Source: Coleofasciculus sp. FACHB-T130 (GTDB lineage Bacteria > Cyanobacteriota > Cyanobacteriia > Cyanobacteriales > FACHB-T130). From it: 64,000 nt of DNA. Each line of letters opens with the position of its first letter. The first letter of the stretch is position 1. The stretch is taken from positions 1-64,000 of the forward strand of contig NZ_JACJOG010000009.1 of the NCBI RefSeq assembly GCF_014695375.1. The letters run 5' to 3'. Under the pieces are notes generated by a model that had not been told where the DNA came from, ran no database searches, and was given only the letters and a program-made list of their open reading frames with translations. Below, piece by piece: positions 44,646 to 54,796 of this stretch. A program made the position numbers and the translations under genes.

Positions 44646-46061
44646 CTACTCAATAGCTACGTTATTTTGAGGGTTATCGTTACCCTCATTTATCTCATAT
44701 TTCGTACCCCTTAAAATGTATAGACATACTAAAACCATTAAACCGCCAGCCAGTAAATAAGACAGAAAAATGTTTAGGGGGAGAAAAGCTATTTTTTTGT
44801 ACGCTAAATCCTTAGCGATCGCAAAATAATTACTGGTTAAGAAATAACTTATAGCCAGGAAATAAATCGTAAACTTTCCTAATACTTTTTTGGTTAATAA
44901 ATAAGGAAGTAAAAAAGCATAAATTGGCAAAAGAATCCCATAATGATGTTCCCAAGCAATTGGAGAAGCAATTGTGGAGGTTAATGCAATAATAGAGAAA
45001 TCCGTGATACTTCCTTTCTCACTCGTTAGCATTGGCAAGAATAGAGCTGCTGAAATTAAAGCGATTGAACTTAGTACTGTTCCCAAGTAAACCCAAGGGT
45101 TATAGGGCGGGAAAGAATTATGATTAAAGTTAAGAATGGGATCGTTAAATAACCATCTATTTAAAACACCATTAATTGATTGGTTTGTAAAAAAAGTTTC
45201 GCCGTGCTTGGAAATAAATGATAATACGCTTAAGTAGTTAACATGATCTGCAAAGCCAATTAAGGATATTGAAACTATCAATCCAAGCGAGCTTGTGGCG
45301 ATAAATCCCAGAGTAAAGCTCCATTGCTTACGCAAAATTCCCCATATCAAAATCAGAGCATACTGGGGCTTAATCAGGCACATTATTCCTCCTAAAATGC
45401 CTGCGATTTTTTTCCTATCTGTCATCCAACACCAAAAAAGCACAGCAAACAAAGCATTAAGCCAACACTGAATCTGCCCTAATGTATAGGCTTTCACTAC
45501 CGGGTAAAAACTCAAACTTAAACAAACTAGGAAAAAATTGATAGCAATTCGCTCGAATCTCGGTATTGCTCCGTTTTCTTTCCATTTGTGCTTTTTTAAA
45601 CTTAAATTAAATATTTGAATAACAAAAAAAATCGTTAGGATAATAAAATTCCATGAAATAAATTTTAAAGTATTAAATATAGATAATCCAATATTTCTTA
45701 GAAATCCCTCAACTACATTTATTTTTAGAAAATAGAAGACCAGCAGAGAGGTAGGGGGATACTGAAATTTTGTTTGTTCTTCAAAAAAAACCTTAGAGTA
45801 TAATAATTGCTGATGCTCGGATTGAATATAGTTGAACGCTTCTAGCATGGGTTCCCATGAATCATTGATGGTTCGCCCGTACCGCAAGAAGATTTCAGTT
45901 CTAGATAATCCTAGGTCTTTCCACTCTGTAGAAAACAGGGTTATTAATATAAAATTAACGACGACAACATTAGCAAACGTAAAGAGCAAGAGGTTTCGAG
46001 TTAAAGGATTTAATCTTCGCCAATAGTTCAGTAAATTGACTAAAATAAGCGAAAAATACAT
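44646..46061 (-). CDS. GT87-like polytopic glycosyltransferase
   Basis: A 471-residue integral membrane protein with about ten helices. The first extracytoplasmic loop is acidic, and later segments LIKPQYALILIWGILRKQW and IASPIAWEHHYGILLPIYAF match conserved GT87/DUF2029 features, so a GT-C glycosyltransferase using a polyprenyl-phosphate donor is likely. A related protein is encoded at 31970-33313. The soluble C-terminal tail is short and acidic (EINEGNDNPQNNVAIE). Donor and acceptor are unknown. It is the third of the multi-pass genes in this part of the polysaccharide locus. Confidence 0.75.
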   Translation of the reverse strand: MYFSLILVNLLNYWRRLNPLTRNLLLFTFANVVVVNFILITLFSTEWKDLGLSRTEIFLRYGRTINDSWEPMLEAFNYIQSEHQQLLYSKVFFEEQTKFQYPPTSLLVFYFLKINVVEGFLRNIGLSIFNTLKFISWNFIILTIFFVIQIFNLSLKKHKWKENGAIPRFERIAINFFLVCLSLSFYPVVKAYTLGQIQCWLNALFAVLFWCWMTDRKKIAGILGGIMCLIKPQYALILIWGILRKQWSFTLGFIATSSLGLIVSISLIGFADHVNYLSVLSFISKHGETFFTNQSINGVLNRWLFNDPILNFNHNSFPPYNPWVYLGTVLSSIALISAALFLPMLTSEKGSITDFSIIALTSTIASPIAWEHHYGILLPIYAFLLPYLLTKKVLGKFTIYFLAISYFLTSNYFAIAKDLAYKKIAFLPLNIFLSYLLAGGLMVLVCLYILRGTKYEINEGNDNPQNNVAIE

Positions 46062-46209
46062 ATGCTTCTTCTATACTCCTTGATTAGATTTGAATTTGAG
46101 ATTTTTGTTAGTTCGCTTTTTTAGCCCTATCAACTCCTTTAATCAGTTCAAGCTAGCTTACGGCAAATTCGCAATACTTAAACATGCCCTATCTTGACTA
46201 CGAAACTCG

Positions 46210-47514
46210 TTATACTTTGTTCAAGCTTAAATTTGATTGTTGATACAAGGAAACTAACGTGTCAACGAATTGTGCATTGTTTAAAAGTTGGGTGATTACA
46301 AACAGTAATAACAAGGCATTTAATACTTTTGAGCTAATCCCTTCTGCATGACTATAGAATTTTAGAGAAAGAGCCACCCAACTCAATACTAAAAAAGTCC
46401 AATTCGGAGTAAACAAGAACAGCTCATAGTCTTTTCCATAAATATTATGTAGTAAAAAATTAAATAAAATACAAAAAATTAAACTCCTCATTATCGGCAT
46501 TTTATCGGCGCGAAACTTAATAAAGGCATAAAGACTCCAAAGGAGTAAAACTGTCCACAGCAAAAAAGCGATAATGCCTGGTATGTAAAGTGCTGTAATA
46601 GATGGAGGATCGAAGTTCACCCAAGGTGCAGGTGCAGAATTAAGTTTTACCCAAGAAGGTGGGTTATCTTCAATAGTTCTCCATATATGCGGCTTAATGG
46701 CAATAAAATTGAATATAAAAATATATCCTAGCAATTTTAGGATTCTCGAAAAAATACTGCTAGATTGAGCGGGCAAATTTACATAATCTCCCTCTTTAGA
46801 GTAATAACTTCCTGGAATAAAAAATAGATCGACACTTGGATATATCAACTTCTGCAAGAGGTTCAAAGCAATAGCACCAGACAAAACTAACCCGATGAAA
46901 ATAATCAGTTTTGTAAAAACTTTTTTATTAAAGCTACCCTGATAGATGCTGAAAAAATAGGCAATAATCCCCTGCACTACGTTACTTATTACCATGCCGA
47001 GCGCAAAAATAGTTGCTGGAACCATGTAGATTAAGCTGCCTGGGTAAGCAACTGCCAGCAAATAAATAATAATCAGACTACAGGCAGCGAAAATAAACGT
47101 ATCGGGAACCGAACTGAAAAATATATGAGATGTAGATAATCCTAAGATAGCCGAGTAGAGAATGGCGTGAAAAGGCTTAAACCCCAGTTTTTGGAAAAAA
47201 ACTAAGGTTAAAACAACGCAAACAGCTCCAAAAAAGGTACTAAATAGTATGCCAACAATTTCCCCAGAACCAATTATTTTTTTGAGTAAAAATCCTAGAG
47301 GATTAAAGACAAGAATAAATAAAGGATGAGTATGAGTGCGCCAAAAATTAATTTTATACGTGGTTAGTTGAGTAATAACTCGATGATAATCTGAATGAAA
47401 TAGTAAGTCGGAACGCTTGACTCCAAGTACTCCGGTAAAAAAAAGAGACAAACTGGAGAAAAGGTAAAGTATCCAAAAGGTTAGAAATGTTCCAACTCTA
47501 ATTCTTGAAAACAT
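46210..47514 (-). CDS. Polytopic membrane protein, probable GT-C glycosyltransferase
   Basis: A 434-residue protein with about eleven predicted helices. The first loop after helix 1 contains acidic and basic residues (FHSDYHRVITQLTTYKINFW, then RTHTHPLFIL) reminiscent of the acidic catalytic loop of GT-C enzymes. A conserved DTFIF motif and the C-terminal YGKDYELFLFTPNWTF region resemble the ArnT/PMT-like fold. No specific family is recognised. It lies 40 bp downstream of the GT2 gene, so an enzyme finishing a lipid-linked oligosaccharide is plausible. Confidence 0.55.
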   Translation of the reverse strand: MFSRIRVGTFLTFWILYLFSSLSLFFTGVLGVKRSDLLFHSDYHRVITQLTTYKINFWRTHTHPLFILVFNPLGFLLKKIIGSGEIVGILFSTFFGAVCVVLTLVFFQKLGFKPFHAILYSAILGLSTSHIFFSSVPDTFIFAACSLIIIYLLAVAYPGSLIYMVPATIFALGMVISNVVQGIIAYFFSIYQGSFNKKVFTKLIIFIGLVLSGAIALNLLQKLIYPSVDLFFIPGSYYSKEGDYVNLPAQSSSIFSRILKLLGYIFIFNFIAIKPHIWRTIEDNPPSWVKLNSAPAPWVNFDPPSITALYIPGIIAFLLWTVLLLWSLYAFIKFRADKMPIMRSLIFCILFNFLLHNIYGKDYELFLFTPNWTFLVLSWVALSLKFYSHAEGISSKVLNALLLLFVITQLLNNAQFVDTLVSLYQQSNLSLNKV

Positions 47515-47554
47515 TTAAGATTCTGTCCTGTATCTCAGACAATAATTGCAATTC

Positions 47555-48421
47555 TTAGAAGGCTAAAATTCGGTACTTAACGCAACCTTGTAAACGTCCT
47601 ATACGCCAAGCCAAATCTTTTACCCATTTACTACGGGTTTCCTTAGTGAATACTTCTTTTGGAAGGCGCTTTAACAAGTGCAACCAAGCTTTTCCACTGG
47701 TCTTCCATGAAAGCTGGGGCATACCCAAGGGTTGATACTTTTTATATAGAAAAACATCATACTCTCCCCACAGGCGTGCCTGCTTGTACATACCGTTCAG
47801 AGTGCTGCGGAGCCGGTAATGAACGACTGCGTCTTTTACAAAGTGAAGTTTTACCCCGGCAAGTTGGAGCCGCCAACAATAGTCTACATCTTGCAGCCGG
47901 ATCATGTTTTCATCAAAACCGCCGATAGATTCGTGCAGCGAGCGTTTAACACCAAGATTGCAGCTACCTGCAAAAGGCAGATAAGGAGGATATTTGTATT
48001 CAAGAAGCTCATTTCGCTGCTTAAGTGTATAAACTTTTTGTACCCAAGGTTCGTTAAGCTTTTGATATTCAAGGCGACCTGCTACAAATTCATACTTCGA
48101 GAGCGCTTCCCCCATAGCAGCAACCCATCCAGGAGCCACTTCGTCGTCAGCATCGCAGAACACCAGTGCGTCGCCAGTCGCCGCTTTTGCAGCAGTATTC
48201 CGTGCATAGGAACGCCCTTGCTGTTTAGATGAATCAACGATGCGGAGATTGGGTAACCGTTCTTTATATTGTTCCACAATTGCTAATGAATCGTCAGTGG
48301 AGCCGTTATCGGAGATAATTAATTCCCATGAGTTAAAGTAGTCTTGGTTTGCCAATGCTTCAAGTTGAATTGCAAGGGTATCTGCTGCATTAAAACAGGG
48401 AATAATAATACTTAACTTCAT
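47555..48421 (-). CDS. Family 2 glycosyltransferase
   Basis: A 288-residue GT-A enzyme. It has the N-terminal signature LSIIIPCFNAADTLAIQLEA, SDNGSTDDSLAIV, the DXD-like FCDADDEVAPG motif and a C-terminal RLQDVDYCWRLQLAG motif typical of bacterial polysaccharide GT2 members. No membrane helix is visible. It probably transfers a sugar from a nucleotide donor during repeat-unit assembly. The acidic motifs are intact and the length is normal. It lies 74 bp downstream of the GT4-like gene on the same strand. Confidence 0.92.
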   Translation of the reverse strand: MKLSIIIPCFNAADTLAIQLEALANQDYFNSWELIISDNGSTDDSLAIVEQYKERLPNLRIVDSSKQQGRSYARNTAAKAATGDALVFCDADDEVAPGWVAAMGEALSKYEFVAGRLEYQKLNEPWVQKVYTLKQRNELLEYKYPPYLPFAGSCNLGVKRSLHESIGGFDENMIRLQDVDYCWRLQLAGVKLHFVKDAVVHYRLRSTLNGMYKQARLWGEYDVFLYKKYQPLGMPQLSWKTSGKAWLHLLKRLPKEVFTKETRSKWVKDLAWRIGRLQGCVKYRILAF

Positions 48422-48495
48422 AAATCAATCTTCCGCTTCGCACCCATAGCTATATTAAGTAATTTTATGTACTAGCTACTTAATATATTTGACAC

Positions 48496-49683
48496 TTATT
48501 CTCTTTGCAAGTCATCTTCAACTTTATCTAAGACTTTAGTCACAACCTCCTGATATCGAGTTAGGCTAAAAGTATTCAACGCTTTCATGCGAGTCTGTTC
48601 CCAATCCACAGGAGGAGTTGTACCATTGACAATCGCAAGAATTGTTTGGGCGATTGATTCACCTGTTGGTTCGCAAGTCCAAAAGTCCACTTCTGGGTCG
48701 AAGAATTCTTTTAAACCAGGAAAGTTCATATTCAAGGTTGGTATTCCCATTGCAAGGGATTCGACTAATTTATTGGGGGTTGCACTATTACGCGCCCTTT
48801 CGTTATTACCAAATACACCTAGGGCTAGGTCGCAATTTTCTACTAAATATTTAGGTAGAGATCCATCAGAAAACTTTAAATCTTTTCTAAGAAAAACGCG
48901 ATCGCTTAGTTCCTCTTCCTTGATTTTCTTTTCGTAGGCATGAAACCGTTCTGCATATCCAGATCCATAAGCACCAAATAAATTGCAAGTAAACGGTATC
49001 TCTTTTTCCTTTAAAATTTTCATGGCTTGTAATATATTATCTACTCCGTGTAAAGGAAGAATTGTTCCCCACCAGCAGATATTTAGGATACCATCCTCCA
49101 TAAATTGTCTTTTAAGGCTTAGTCTAGATTCGGTAAATAAAGGAGCAATAAAAACTTTGTTTGTATCGAGTTCAACGTCTAAAACTTTTGCCCAGTAAGC
49201 AAGTTCATAAGCAGACAGGTGAATAATATAATCTGTTTTTGTAAACGCTAGGATATCTTTCTTCAATATTTCTTTGGCTGCTTTACTTCCTTCTTGGATG
49301 TCATCTTTATTTCTTACATAAGTGTCATACATCGATATGTATGGTTCTATGACCACTTTATTTTTAAAGATTTTTGACACCCACAAAGCACTTTGAATAA
49401 AATTAGCGCTCATTGGCAATACGTAGATTACGTCTGCCAAAGCAGCTTTTACAAAAAGCTCTATAAGATAAAATTTAGAGAAAACTTTGCGAATAAATTG
49501 AGTAAAAAAGGTTTGTCTTCCTCTTCCTCGGAGGTAAAAATCTGGATAGACGAAGGAAACATAGTATCCAGAATCCAACAAAAACTTGAGCAAATTTTCG
49601 CAACGATAAGCTCCATGTACATTTCCATAGAGCAAAACCTTGATTTTTTTCTTGAAAATTGACATGGTTGATGCAGCTACCAT
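48496..49683 (-). CDS. GT4-like glycosyltransferase
   Basis: A 395-residue GT-B glycosyltransferase. The N-terminal domain begins KIKVLLYGNVHGAYRCENLL, and the C-terminal donor-binding domain contains ICWWGTILPLHGVDNILQAM and the E(x7)E-like ATPNKLVESLAMGIPTLNMN motif. Met7 (start at 49665) is an alternative start with equal support. It is probably retaining and uses a nucleotide-sugar donor in the cytoplasm. It is flanked by an HpsE-like gene upstream and a GT2 gene downstream, all on the minus strand. Confidence 0.85.
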   Translation of the reverse strand: MVAASTMSIFKKKIKVLLYGNVHGAYRCENLLKFLLDSGYYVSFVYPDFYLRGRGRQTFFTQFIRKVFSKFYLIELFVKAALADVIYVLPMSANFIQSALWVSKIFKNKVVIEPYISMYDTYVRNKDDIQEGSKAAKEILKKDILAFTKTDYIIHLSAYELAYWAKVLDVELDTNKVFIAPLFTESRLSLKRQFMEDGILNICWWGTILPLHGVDNILQAMKILKEKEIPFTCNLFGAYGSGYAERFHAYEKKIKEEELSDRVFLRKDLKFSDGSLPKYLVENCDLALGVFGNNERARNSATPNKLVESLAMGIPTLNMNFPGLKEFFDPEVDFWTCEPTGESIAQTILAIVNGTTPPVDWEQTRMKALNTFSLTRYQEVVTKVLDKVEDDLQRE

Positions 49684-49850
49684 TTAAAAAACCAGTTCAA
49701 CCAGGCGAAACTTAGCACGTCTATGTCAAGTTTAGTTCAATAGACGTTCGTTTGATTAATTGAACCTTATTAAAAGTCAACGGTTATGAGCTTAATAAAA
49801 TCAATTAACAAAATTCCTCGAACTACTTAGTTGTAATTCTTGTATTTTTA

Positions 49851-50828
49851 CTAATTTTTCCCCGTTAGAAATTTCATTTGCATACTTTTTTTCAAAAAAT
49901 AAAATGGACTCACTAAACTGCTCAAGAAAAATTCCATTTCGCAAGCAGCAACCAGGTCAGTTTTTAACTTACCTCTATATTTAATTAGTTGAAGAATGGC
50001 TCTACGCAGGTTTCCTAAAAGGATTCTGGTAATAATAATTGGCTTTTGCCAATTATTAGCATTAATCATGCGTAGCTGACAAATACTTAAGCCTACCCCT
50101 CGAATCAGGGTTATTAAGTAATCTTTCTCTAGCCGCCACTTGGGAATTTGATGATAAATACACATTTCGGGGTTGTACCAAATTTCCCAACCAGCGCGTC
50201 CGATGTAGAGTAGCGCTTCAAAATCTTCTCCTTTGGCTGCCAAGGATGACCCAACTGGTCCCTGAAGAACAAGTTGAGCGGGAACGTTGTCTAGCCACAC
50301 TTGCTTTTGGACAACTAATCCGGCTCCTGGAGGAAGGCTTAAATTCTCCGGGTCGTATAGATTAGGTTTTGAACCTCTTTCTTTCAGTGCCAAAAAAGAT
50401 TGAATTCTTTCAAAGTTTTCTGGCGGATAAACTTCAAATTCGCCTTTTATCTGACCTCCAAAAGCACCTGCTTTTGGATGAGATTTCCCGAAGGAGTAGG
50501 CTGCTGCTACCCAATTTGGGTTCGGAAAATTATCATCATCCAAAAAACCAATAAAAGTACCTCTTGCTTCCTTAATGGCGCGTAATCTTGCAAACACTGC
50601 GCCTTGCTGTGGCTCAAAGTAATACATGAGCGGATATGCTTGAGGCCAGTTAGATTGATATTCTTGAATGATTTTGGCGGTGTTGTCAGTGCTATTGTTA
50701 TCGACGACAACCACTTCCCAAGAAATCTGCTCGGTGCCTACCTGCGATCGCAATCGCTCCAAAACGGCTGGTAGAAGCTTTTCCCCGTTGTAAGTGCGAA
50801 TTGCTACAGTAAAGTCTACCTTAGACAT
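49851..50828 (-). CDS. HpsE-like GT2 glycosyltransferase (copy 1)
   Basis: A 325-residue GT2 of the type called hormogonium polysaccharide biosynthesis protein HpsE. It has the N-terminus DFTVAIRTYNGEKLLPAVLE, VVDNNSTDNTAKII, the metal-binding FLDDDNFPNPNW and the characteristic LSLPPGAGLVVQK and GWEIWYNPEMCIYHQIPKW motifs. HpsE is needed for the extracellular polysaccharide used in gliding of filamentous cyanobacteria. The sequence is 125 bp downstream of a close paralogue. It probably acts in assembly of that polysaccharide or of a related glycan. Confidence 0.88.
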   Translation of the reverse strand: MSKVDFTVAIRTYNGEKLLPAVLERLRSQVGTEQISWEVVVVDNNSTDNTAKIIQEYQSNWPQAYPLMYYFEPQQGAVFARLRAIKEARGTFIGFLDDDNFPNPNWVAAAYSFGKSHPKAGAFGGQIKGEFEVYPPENFERIQSFLALKERGSKPNLYDPENLSLPPGAGLVVQKQVWLDNVPAQLVLQGPVGSSLAAKGEDFEALLYIGRAGWEIWYNPEMCIYHQIPKWRLEKDYLITLIRGVGLSICQLRMINANNWQKPIIITRILLGNLRRAILQLIKYRGKLKTDLVAACEMEFFLSSLVSPFYFLKKSMQMKFLTGKN

Positions 50829-50952
50829 ATCTATAAGCCCAGCCCTGATTGGGGTTCAGAAGTTGCCTTCAGAGTAGCCGTGGATTGAGCTAGCGTCAAC
50901 CCCCACGGCTAATTGTTGTCTCCAGTCCAATTTTAAATTTAACCAACCTTTC

Positions 50953-51981
50953 TTATGGGGCAGTAGATACTTTGCGATCTACCAGTCCCGGTAAAGAATT
51001 AATGTCTTCTCTCAAGCCAAATATTTTAGCTTGTCCAAGTTCTAAGTATTTATTTTTGAAAAGGAAAAAGGGACTAATCAAGCTAGATAACAGTAGTTCC
51101 CGCTCGCAAGCCGCAATCAAATCTCTTTGATCTCCTCGATATTTAATCAGATGGAGCATTAGTCTGCGGAGATCGTTGAGCAGGTAAGCTGGAAAAGCTA
51201 CAGGTCTTTGCCAGTTCTTCAGACCGAGCATCCGTATGTGGTACCGACTTAAACCCACGCAACGGATGAGAGAAATTAGGTAATCTTTTTCCAATCGCCA
51301 GCGGGGAATTTGATGGTAAACACGCATTTCGGGATTGTACCAGATTTCCCAACCCGCGCGCTGAATATGCAATGTGGCTTCCAAATCTTCGCTGGCTAAC
51401 TTAGCTTCTCTCCCCTTGTGATTGAGGACGAGGCGCTTAGGCACGTTCGCAAGCCAAGCTTGCTTGCGAACCACTAATCCTGCCCCTGGAGGCAGGATCT
51501 TCTTGCGTGGTTCGTAAAGGCTGGCTTCCGCACCTCGATCCACTAATGCCAAGAAACAAGCAATTTTTTTAAAATTTTCAGGTGGCTCGATTTCAAAATT
51601 TCCTTGGATTTGGCTACCGTAGGCACCCGCTTCTGGATGCGCTTGACCGAAGGCATAAGCAGCAGCAACCCAGTTAGAGTCAGGCAGATTGTCATCATCT
51701 AAAAAGCCAATTAAAGTGCCTCTGGCTTCTTCAACAGCCCGTTGGCGAGCAAATGCAGCTCCTTGCTCAACTTCCAACGTGTAGTGTAGCGGAGCAACTT
51801 CTGACCAGTTGGCTTGATATTCTTGAACAATTTTTGCGGTTTTGTCGGTGCTGTTGTTATCAACAACAATAATTTCCCACGAAAAGTGTTCGGTGTTGAT
51901 CTGCTCTCTGAGTCGATCGAGAACTTCGGGTAAACGCTTTTCACTATTAAAGGTGGGAATGGCTACTGTAACGTCAACCAT
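50953..51981 (-). CDS. HpsE-like GT2 glycosyltransferase (copy 2)
   Basis: A 342-residue paralogue of the preceding gene product, with the same N-terminal DVTVAIPTFNSEKRLPEVLD, VVDNNSTDKTAKIV, GFLDDDNLPDSNW, ILPPGAGLVVRK and GWEIWYNPEMRVYHQIPRW motifs. The C-terminal ~25 residues are extra. The two copies probably differ in acceptor or donor. It is the first gene of the polysaccharide locus on the minus strand. The ~900 bp upstream should hold its promoter and possibly regulatory sites. Confidence 0.88.
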   Translation of the reverse strand: MVDVTVAIPTFNSEKRLPEVLDRLREQINTEHFSWEIIVVDNNSTDKTAKIVQEYQANWSEVAPLHYTLEVEQGAAFARQRAVEEARGTLIGFLDDDNLPDSNWVAAAYAFGQAHPEAGAYGSQIQGNFEIEPPENFKKIACFLALVDRGAEASLYEPRKKILPPGAGLVVRKQAWLANVPKRLVLNHKGREAKLASEDLEATLHIQRAGWEIWYNPEMRVYHQIPRWRLEKDYLISLIRCVGLSRYHIRMLGLKNWQRPVAFPAYLLNDLRRLMLHLIKYRGDQRDLIAACERELLLSSLISPFFLFKNKYLELGQAKIFGLREDINSLPGLVDRKVSTAP

Positions 51982-52882
51982 AAGTTTTGACCGGTTTTTT
52001 GAGTAGATAGATGCCGATGTTGTGTTAGTAGAGCTTGGGTGAGAACACCAACTTCAAAACGATGCAGATTAGTAGTACCTACTGCTCTTGCACTTTCCCC
52101 TGAATGGCGTGGGGTACGTCGAGCTTTGTAGAAGGCCTACTAAATCTTCCCCGCGATAATGCTTAAGTAGACTGACAGCGAAGCGGTTGCTGGGTTGAGC
52201 GATCGCTCTCTCGTTGCAGTCAACCTCAGTTATCTTGGTTAAATCTACACCATTGGATCGGGGTTTTTACGGAAAACTTTCTTAAAGCTTCATAAGATTT
52301 TACCCAATACTTAGGAACTCATCTACACATGGGTTAAGTATCTTTACTCAAGCTTTAAATTTCCGGGTTTTGTGGGGACTCTTGTGAAGTTTAGATAAAG
52401 TTAGATTAAAAGGCTCGCCAAAAACGACTTTTATCGTTAGTCCATATCTTAGAAGAGATGCGCACGTAATATCATCTGTAATAAGACATAAATGGGATTC
52501 GGCAATCGAGCCTTTGGGTATACCCATATACTTCACCGTGGCGAGCGAGCAGATAAATTGCCTAAATTCTCGTGGTGTTGGGGGTAGCCCGCAGGCATCC
52601 TCTGGCAGTGAGTCTGGGTTCAGCAGTGACCGACTCCAAGGGTACAGCAGAAATTAGCGAATCCCTGGACGTGGGACACGGCAAGCCGTCTACTTCACCC
52701 TGGCGGGAGACACGACCTAATTAGGCTCGTTCCGTTAAAATATTTGGAAAAGTAAATCTTTAATGTCTTTGAGTTGGAGGGTGCGGCTTCTCCCCTCAAA
52801 ATGTGCTGAGTATTGAGCATTCTCTTGCTTGGCTCAGTTCTCAATCCCGAACAAACTGGGGTGTAGGTCGCGCAAGTATTTG
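51982..52882. other. Long non-coding stretch upstream of the hpsE-like genes
   Basis: About 900 bp with no convincing gene. A 62-codon minus-strand frame at 52348-52536 has no recognisable features. A possible hairpin (GGAGGG ... CCCCTC) lies near 52777-52800. The region is long enough to include a complex promoter for the polysaccharide operon. Confidence 0.55.
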
Positions 52883-53074
52883 ATGAATTCAGAAAACCGC
52901 AAATTTACACCGGAACAATCTCAGTCGCAGCCAGAACCAGTGCCGCAGCTCAAGCGCACCGTTCATCCAGACAGCCTGAAATTTATGAATATGGCAAAAG
53001 AGATTCTCGATAGCCCTGCTGTTCAACAAGCTGTTGAGGGTGAAAAGCAAAAAACAAAAGACGGGAACGAATGA
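52883..53074 (+). CDS. Small hypothetical protein
   Basis: A 63-residue protein of unknown function. The start at the second Met (MNSENRKFTPEQ) is preferred, since the 18 upstream residues lack good context. The product is rich in Gln, Pro, Lys and Glu (QSQSQPEPVPQLKRTVHPDS) and contains a short helix (FMNMAKEILDSPAVQQAVE). It has no signal peptide or membrane helix. It converges on the aminopeptidase gene, with a terminator between. Confidence 0.4.
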   Translation: MNSENRKFTPEQSQSQPEPVPQLKRTVHPDSLKFMNMAKEILDSPAVQQAVEGEKQKTKDGNE

Positions 53075-53089
53075 GTGATTGAGGAAAAG

Positions 53090-53118
53090 TAGGGACACAG
53101 GCATTGCCTGTGTCCCTA
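53090..53118. terminator. Bidirectional terminator between convergent genes
   Basis: TAGGGACACAGG pairs with CCTGTGTCCCTA across a 5-nt loop, a perfect palindrome between the small gene (plus strand) and pepA (minus strand). Poly-T is absent, so it may also be a dispersed repeat. Confidence 0.6.
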
Positions 53119-53175
53119 CGACAACTCACCATTCCCGATTACCAAGCCTTGGATAATCGGGATGTCTCTGAGATA

Positions 53176-54651
53176 TCAGTGGCTCAGGACCCAGTTAACG
53201 AGAGTGCGGACACCGTAACCCGTAGCACCGGAATTGTTGACACCGTTCTCTTTATCCGCCCAGACAGGACCGGCAATGTCGAGGTGTGCCCAAGGTGTCT
53301 CTTGGACGAACTGCTTTAGGAATAAGGCAGCCGTAATCGAACCACCCGGACGAGGGCCGGTATTTTTCAGATCGGCAATCGGAGACTTGATGCCTTCAAA
53401 GTATTTCTCTTCCATCGGCATCCGCCACAGCTTTTCCCCTGCCTTTTCTGATGCTTGCAGCAACTCTTGAGCAACTGTGTCATCGGGGGTAAACAACCCA
53501 GCAATATCATCGCCTAGGGCAATGACGCAAGCACCCGTCAGGGTGGCTAAATCGACAATGGCATCAACGCCGAGCTTTTCCGCAAATACCAGCGCATCGG
53601 CTAAAGTCAATCGACCTTCCGCATCCGTGTTGTTCACTTCAATCGTTTTGCCATTGGATGCCTTGAGGATGTCGCCTGGGTGCATGGCGTGACCGCTGAT
53701 CATATTCTCAGTGACGGCTGAGATAAAGTGAACTTCAACATCTGGTTTGAGTTGACCAATCGCCTTCGCCGCACCGAAGGTAGCCGCAGCACCTCCCATG
53801 TCCATTTTCATGGTTTCGATGCCGCTACCCGCGCCCTTAATGTTCAGACCACCCGAATCGAAAGTCAGACCCTTGCCGATGATAGCCACTTTCCGGCGGG
53901 GTGTTCCTTCTGGCTTGTAAGTGAGATGGATGAATTTAGGGGGCATATCGGAAGCTTTGGCAACACCGAGGAACGCCCCCATGCCCAATTTTTCGCACTC
54001 TTCTTGTTCCAGAATTTCCAACTGGAGGTTGTGGTTAGACGCGATCGCTTGTGCGGTTTGAGCCATCGTTATGGGAGTGCATTCATTCGGCGGTGCAGCA
54101 ACCAGTTCCCGCGCCAGAATCACCCCCGAAGATAGGAATTGAGCGCGATTAATGGCTTCTTCCTGACCTGCCAATCCGAGTAAATCCACCCGCTCTAGCT
54201 GCGGCTCCTTATCCTCCGGTTCTGACTTAAAGCGATTATCCTTATGAAGAGCTAGCAGTATCCCTTCAGCGATCGCGCCAGCCGTTGCATCGGGTGCCTG
54301 ATTCCACACCGGCAGGCTAATCCCCAGGATTTTACTCTTTTCCTTCTTCGCTAACCGCGCGATCGCCGCACCAATTCGCCGCAGAGTATCCGGTTGAAAC
54401 GCCTCTGCTTTCCCCAGTCCTACCAGAATAATTTTCCGAACCGGGCTACCCGCACCCACGCGGGTGACGGCACTACTCCCTTCTTTTCCCTTAAATTCTG
54501 TTTCTGCAATCAGTTCGTTCAGCGTACCGGCAAACTTCTCATCCAGCACCGCTAAATCGTCTGTCACCTCTACCGCATCCTCAAAAAAACCAAGGGCGAG
54601 AGCGTCCCCAGCCCAGTCCAAACGCGGCGTATCAATCGCTCGAATATCCAT
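53176..54651 (-). CDS. pepA: Leucyl aminopeptidase (M17)
   Basis: A 491-residue M17 peptidase that removes N-terminal residues, preferably Leu, using two metal ions. The catalytic region has [19 protein letters not shown] (Lys and Asp ligands), MKMDMGGAA, and [16 protein letters not shown], the family signature. The N-terminal substrate-selection domain is intact and the length is typical of PepA. It is a cytoplasmic hexameric enzyme. Promoters for this gene and the methyltransferase on the other strand share a 145-bp gap. Confidence 0.95.
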   Translation of the reverse strand: MDIRAIDTPRLDWAGDALALGFFEDAVEVTDDLAVLDEKFAGTLNELIAETEFKGKEGSSAVTRVGAGSPVRKIILVGLGKAEAFQPDTLRRIGAAIARLAKKEKSKILGISLPVWNQAPDATAGAIAEGILLALHKDNRFKSEPEDKEPQLERVDLLGLAGQEEAINRAQFLSSGVILARELVAAPPNECTPITMAQTAQAIASNHNLQLEILEQEECEKLGMGAFLGVAKASDMPPKFIHLTYKPEGTPRRKVAIIGKGLTFDSGGLNIKGAGSGIETMKMDMGGAAATFGAAKAIGQLKPDVEVHFISAVTENMISGHAMHPGDILKASNGKTIEVNNTDAEGRLTLADALVFAEKLGVDAIVDLATLTGACVIALGDDIAGLFTPDDTVAQELLQASEKAGEKLWRMPMEEKYFEGIKSPIADLKNTGPRPGGSITAALFLKQFVQETPWAHLDIAGPVWADKENGVNNSGATGYGVRTLVNWVLSH

Positions 54652-54796
54652 CCCCGGCTCTTACCTTAAAGCACTACCTGTAACAGTATTGCTCAAAAAT
54701 CATCAACAAGACTCGTCTGCCCACCCGCGTAACTTGTCCCCTGTAGATACACTTTATAGGAATACACTTTTTCCGATTGGACTTAGGAGCGGATTG

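Noticed and set aside
52348-52536. 62-codon minus-strand frame in the gap before the hpsE-like genes
   Set aside because: No recognisable motif and no conserved context.
54464-54796. 5' extension of the methyltransferase
   Set aside because: It is antisense to pepA, and a good AGGAG lies before the Met at 54797.
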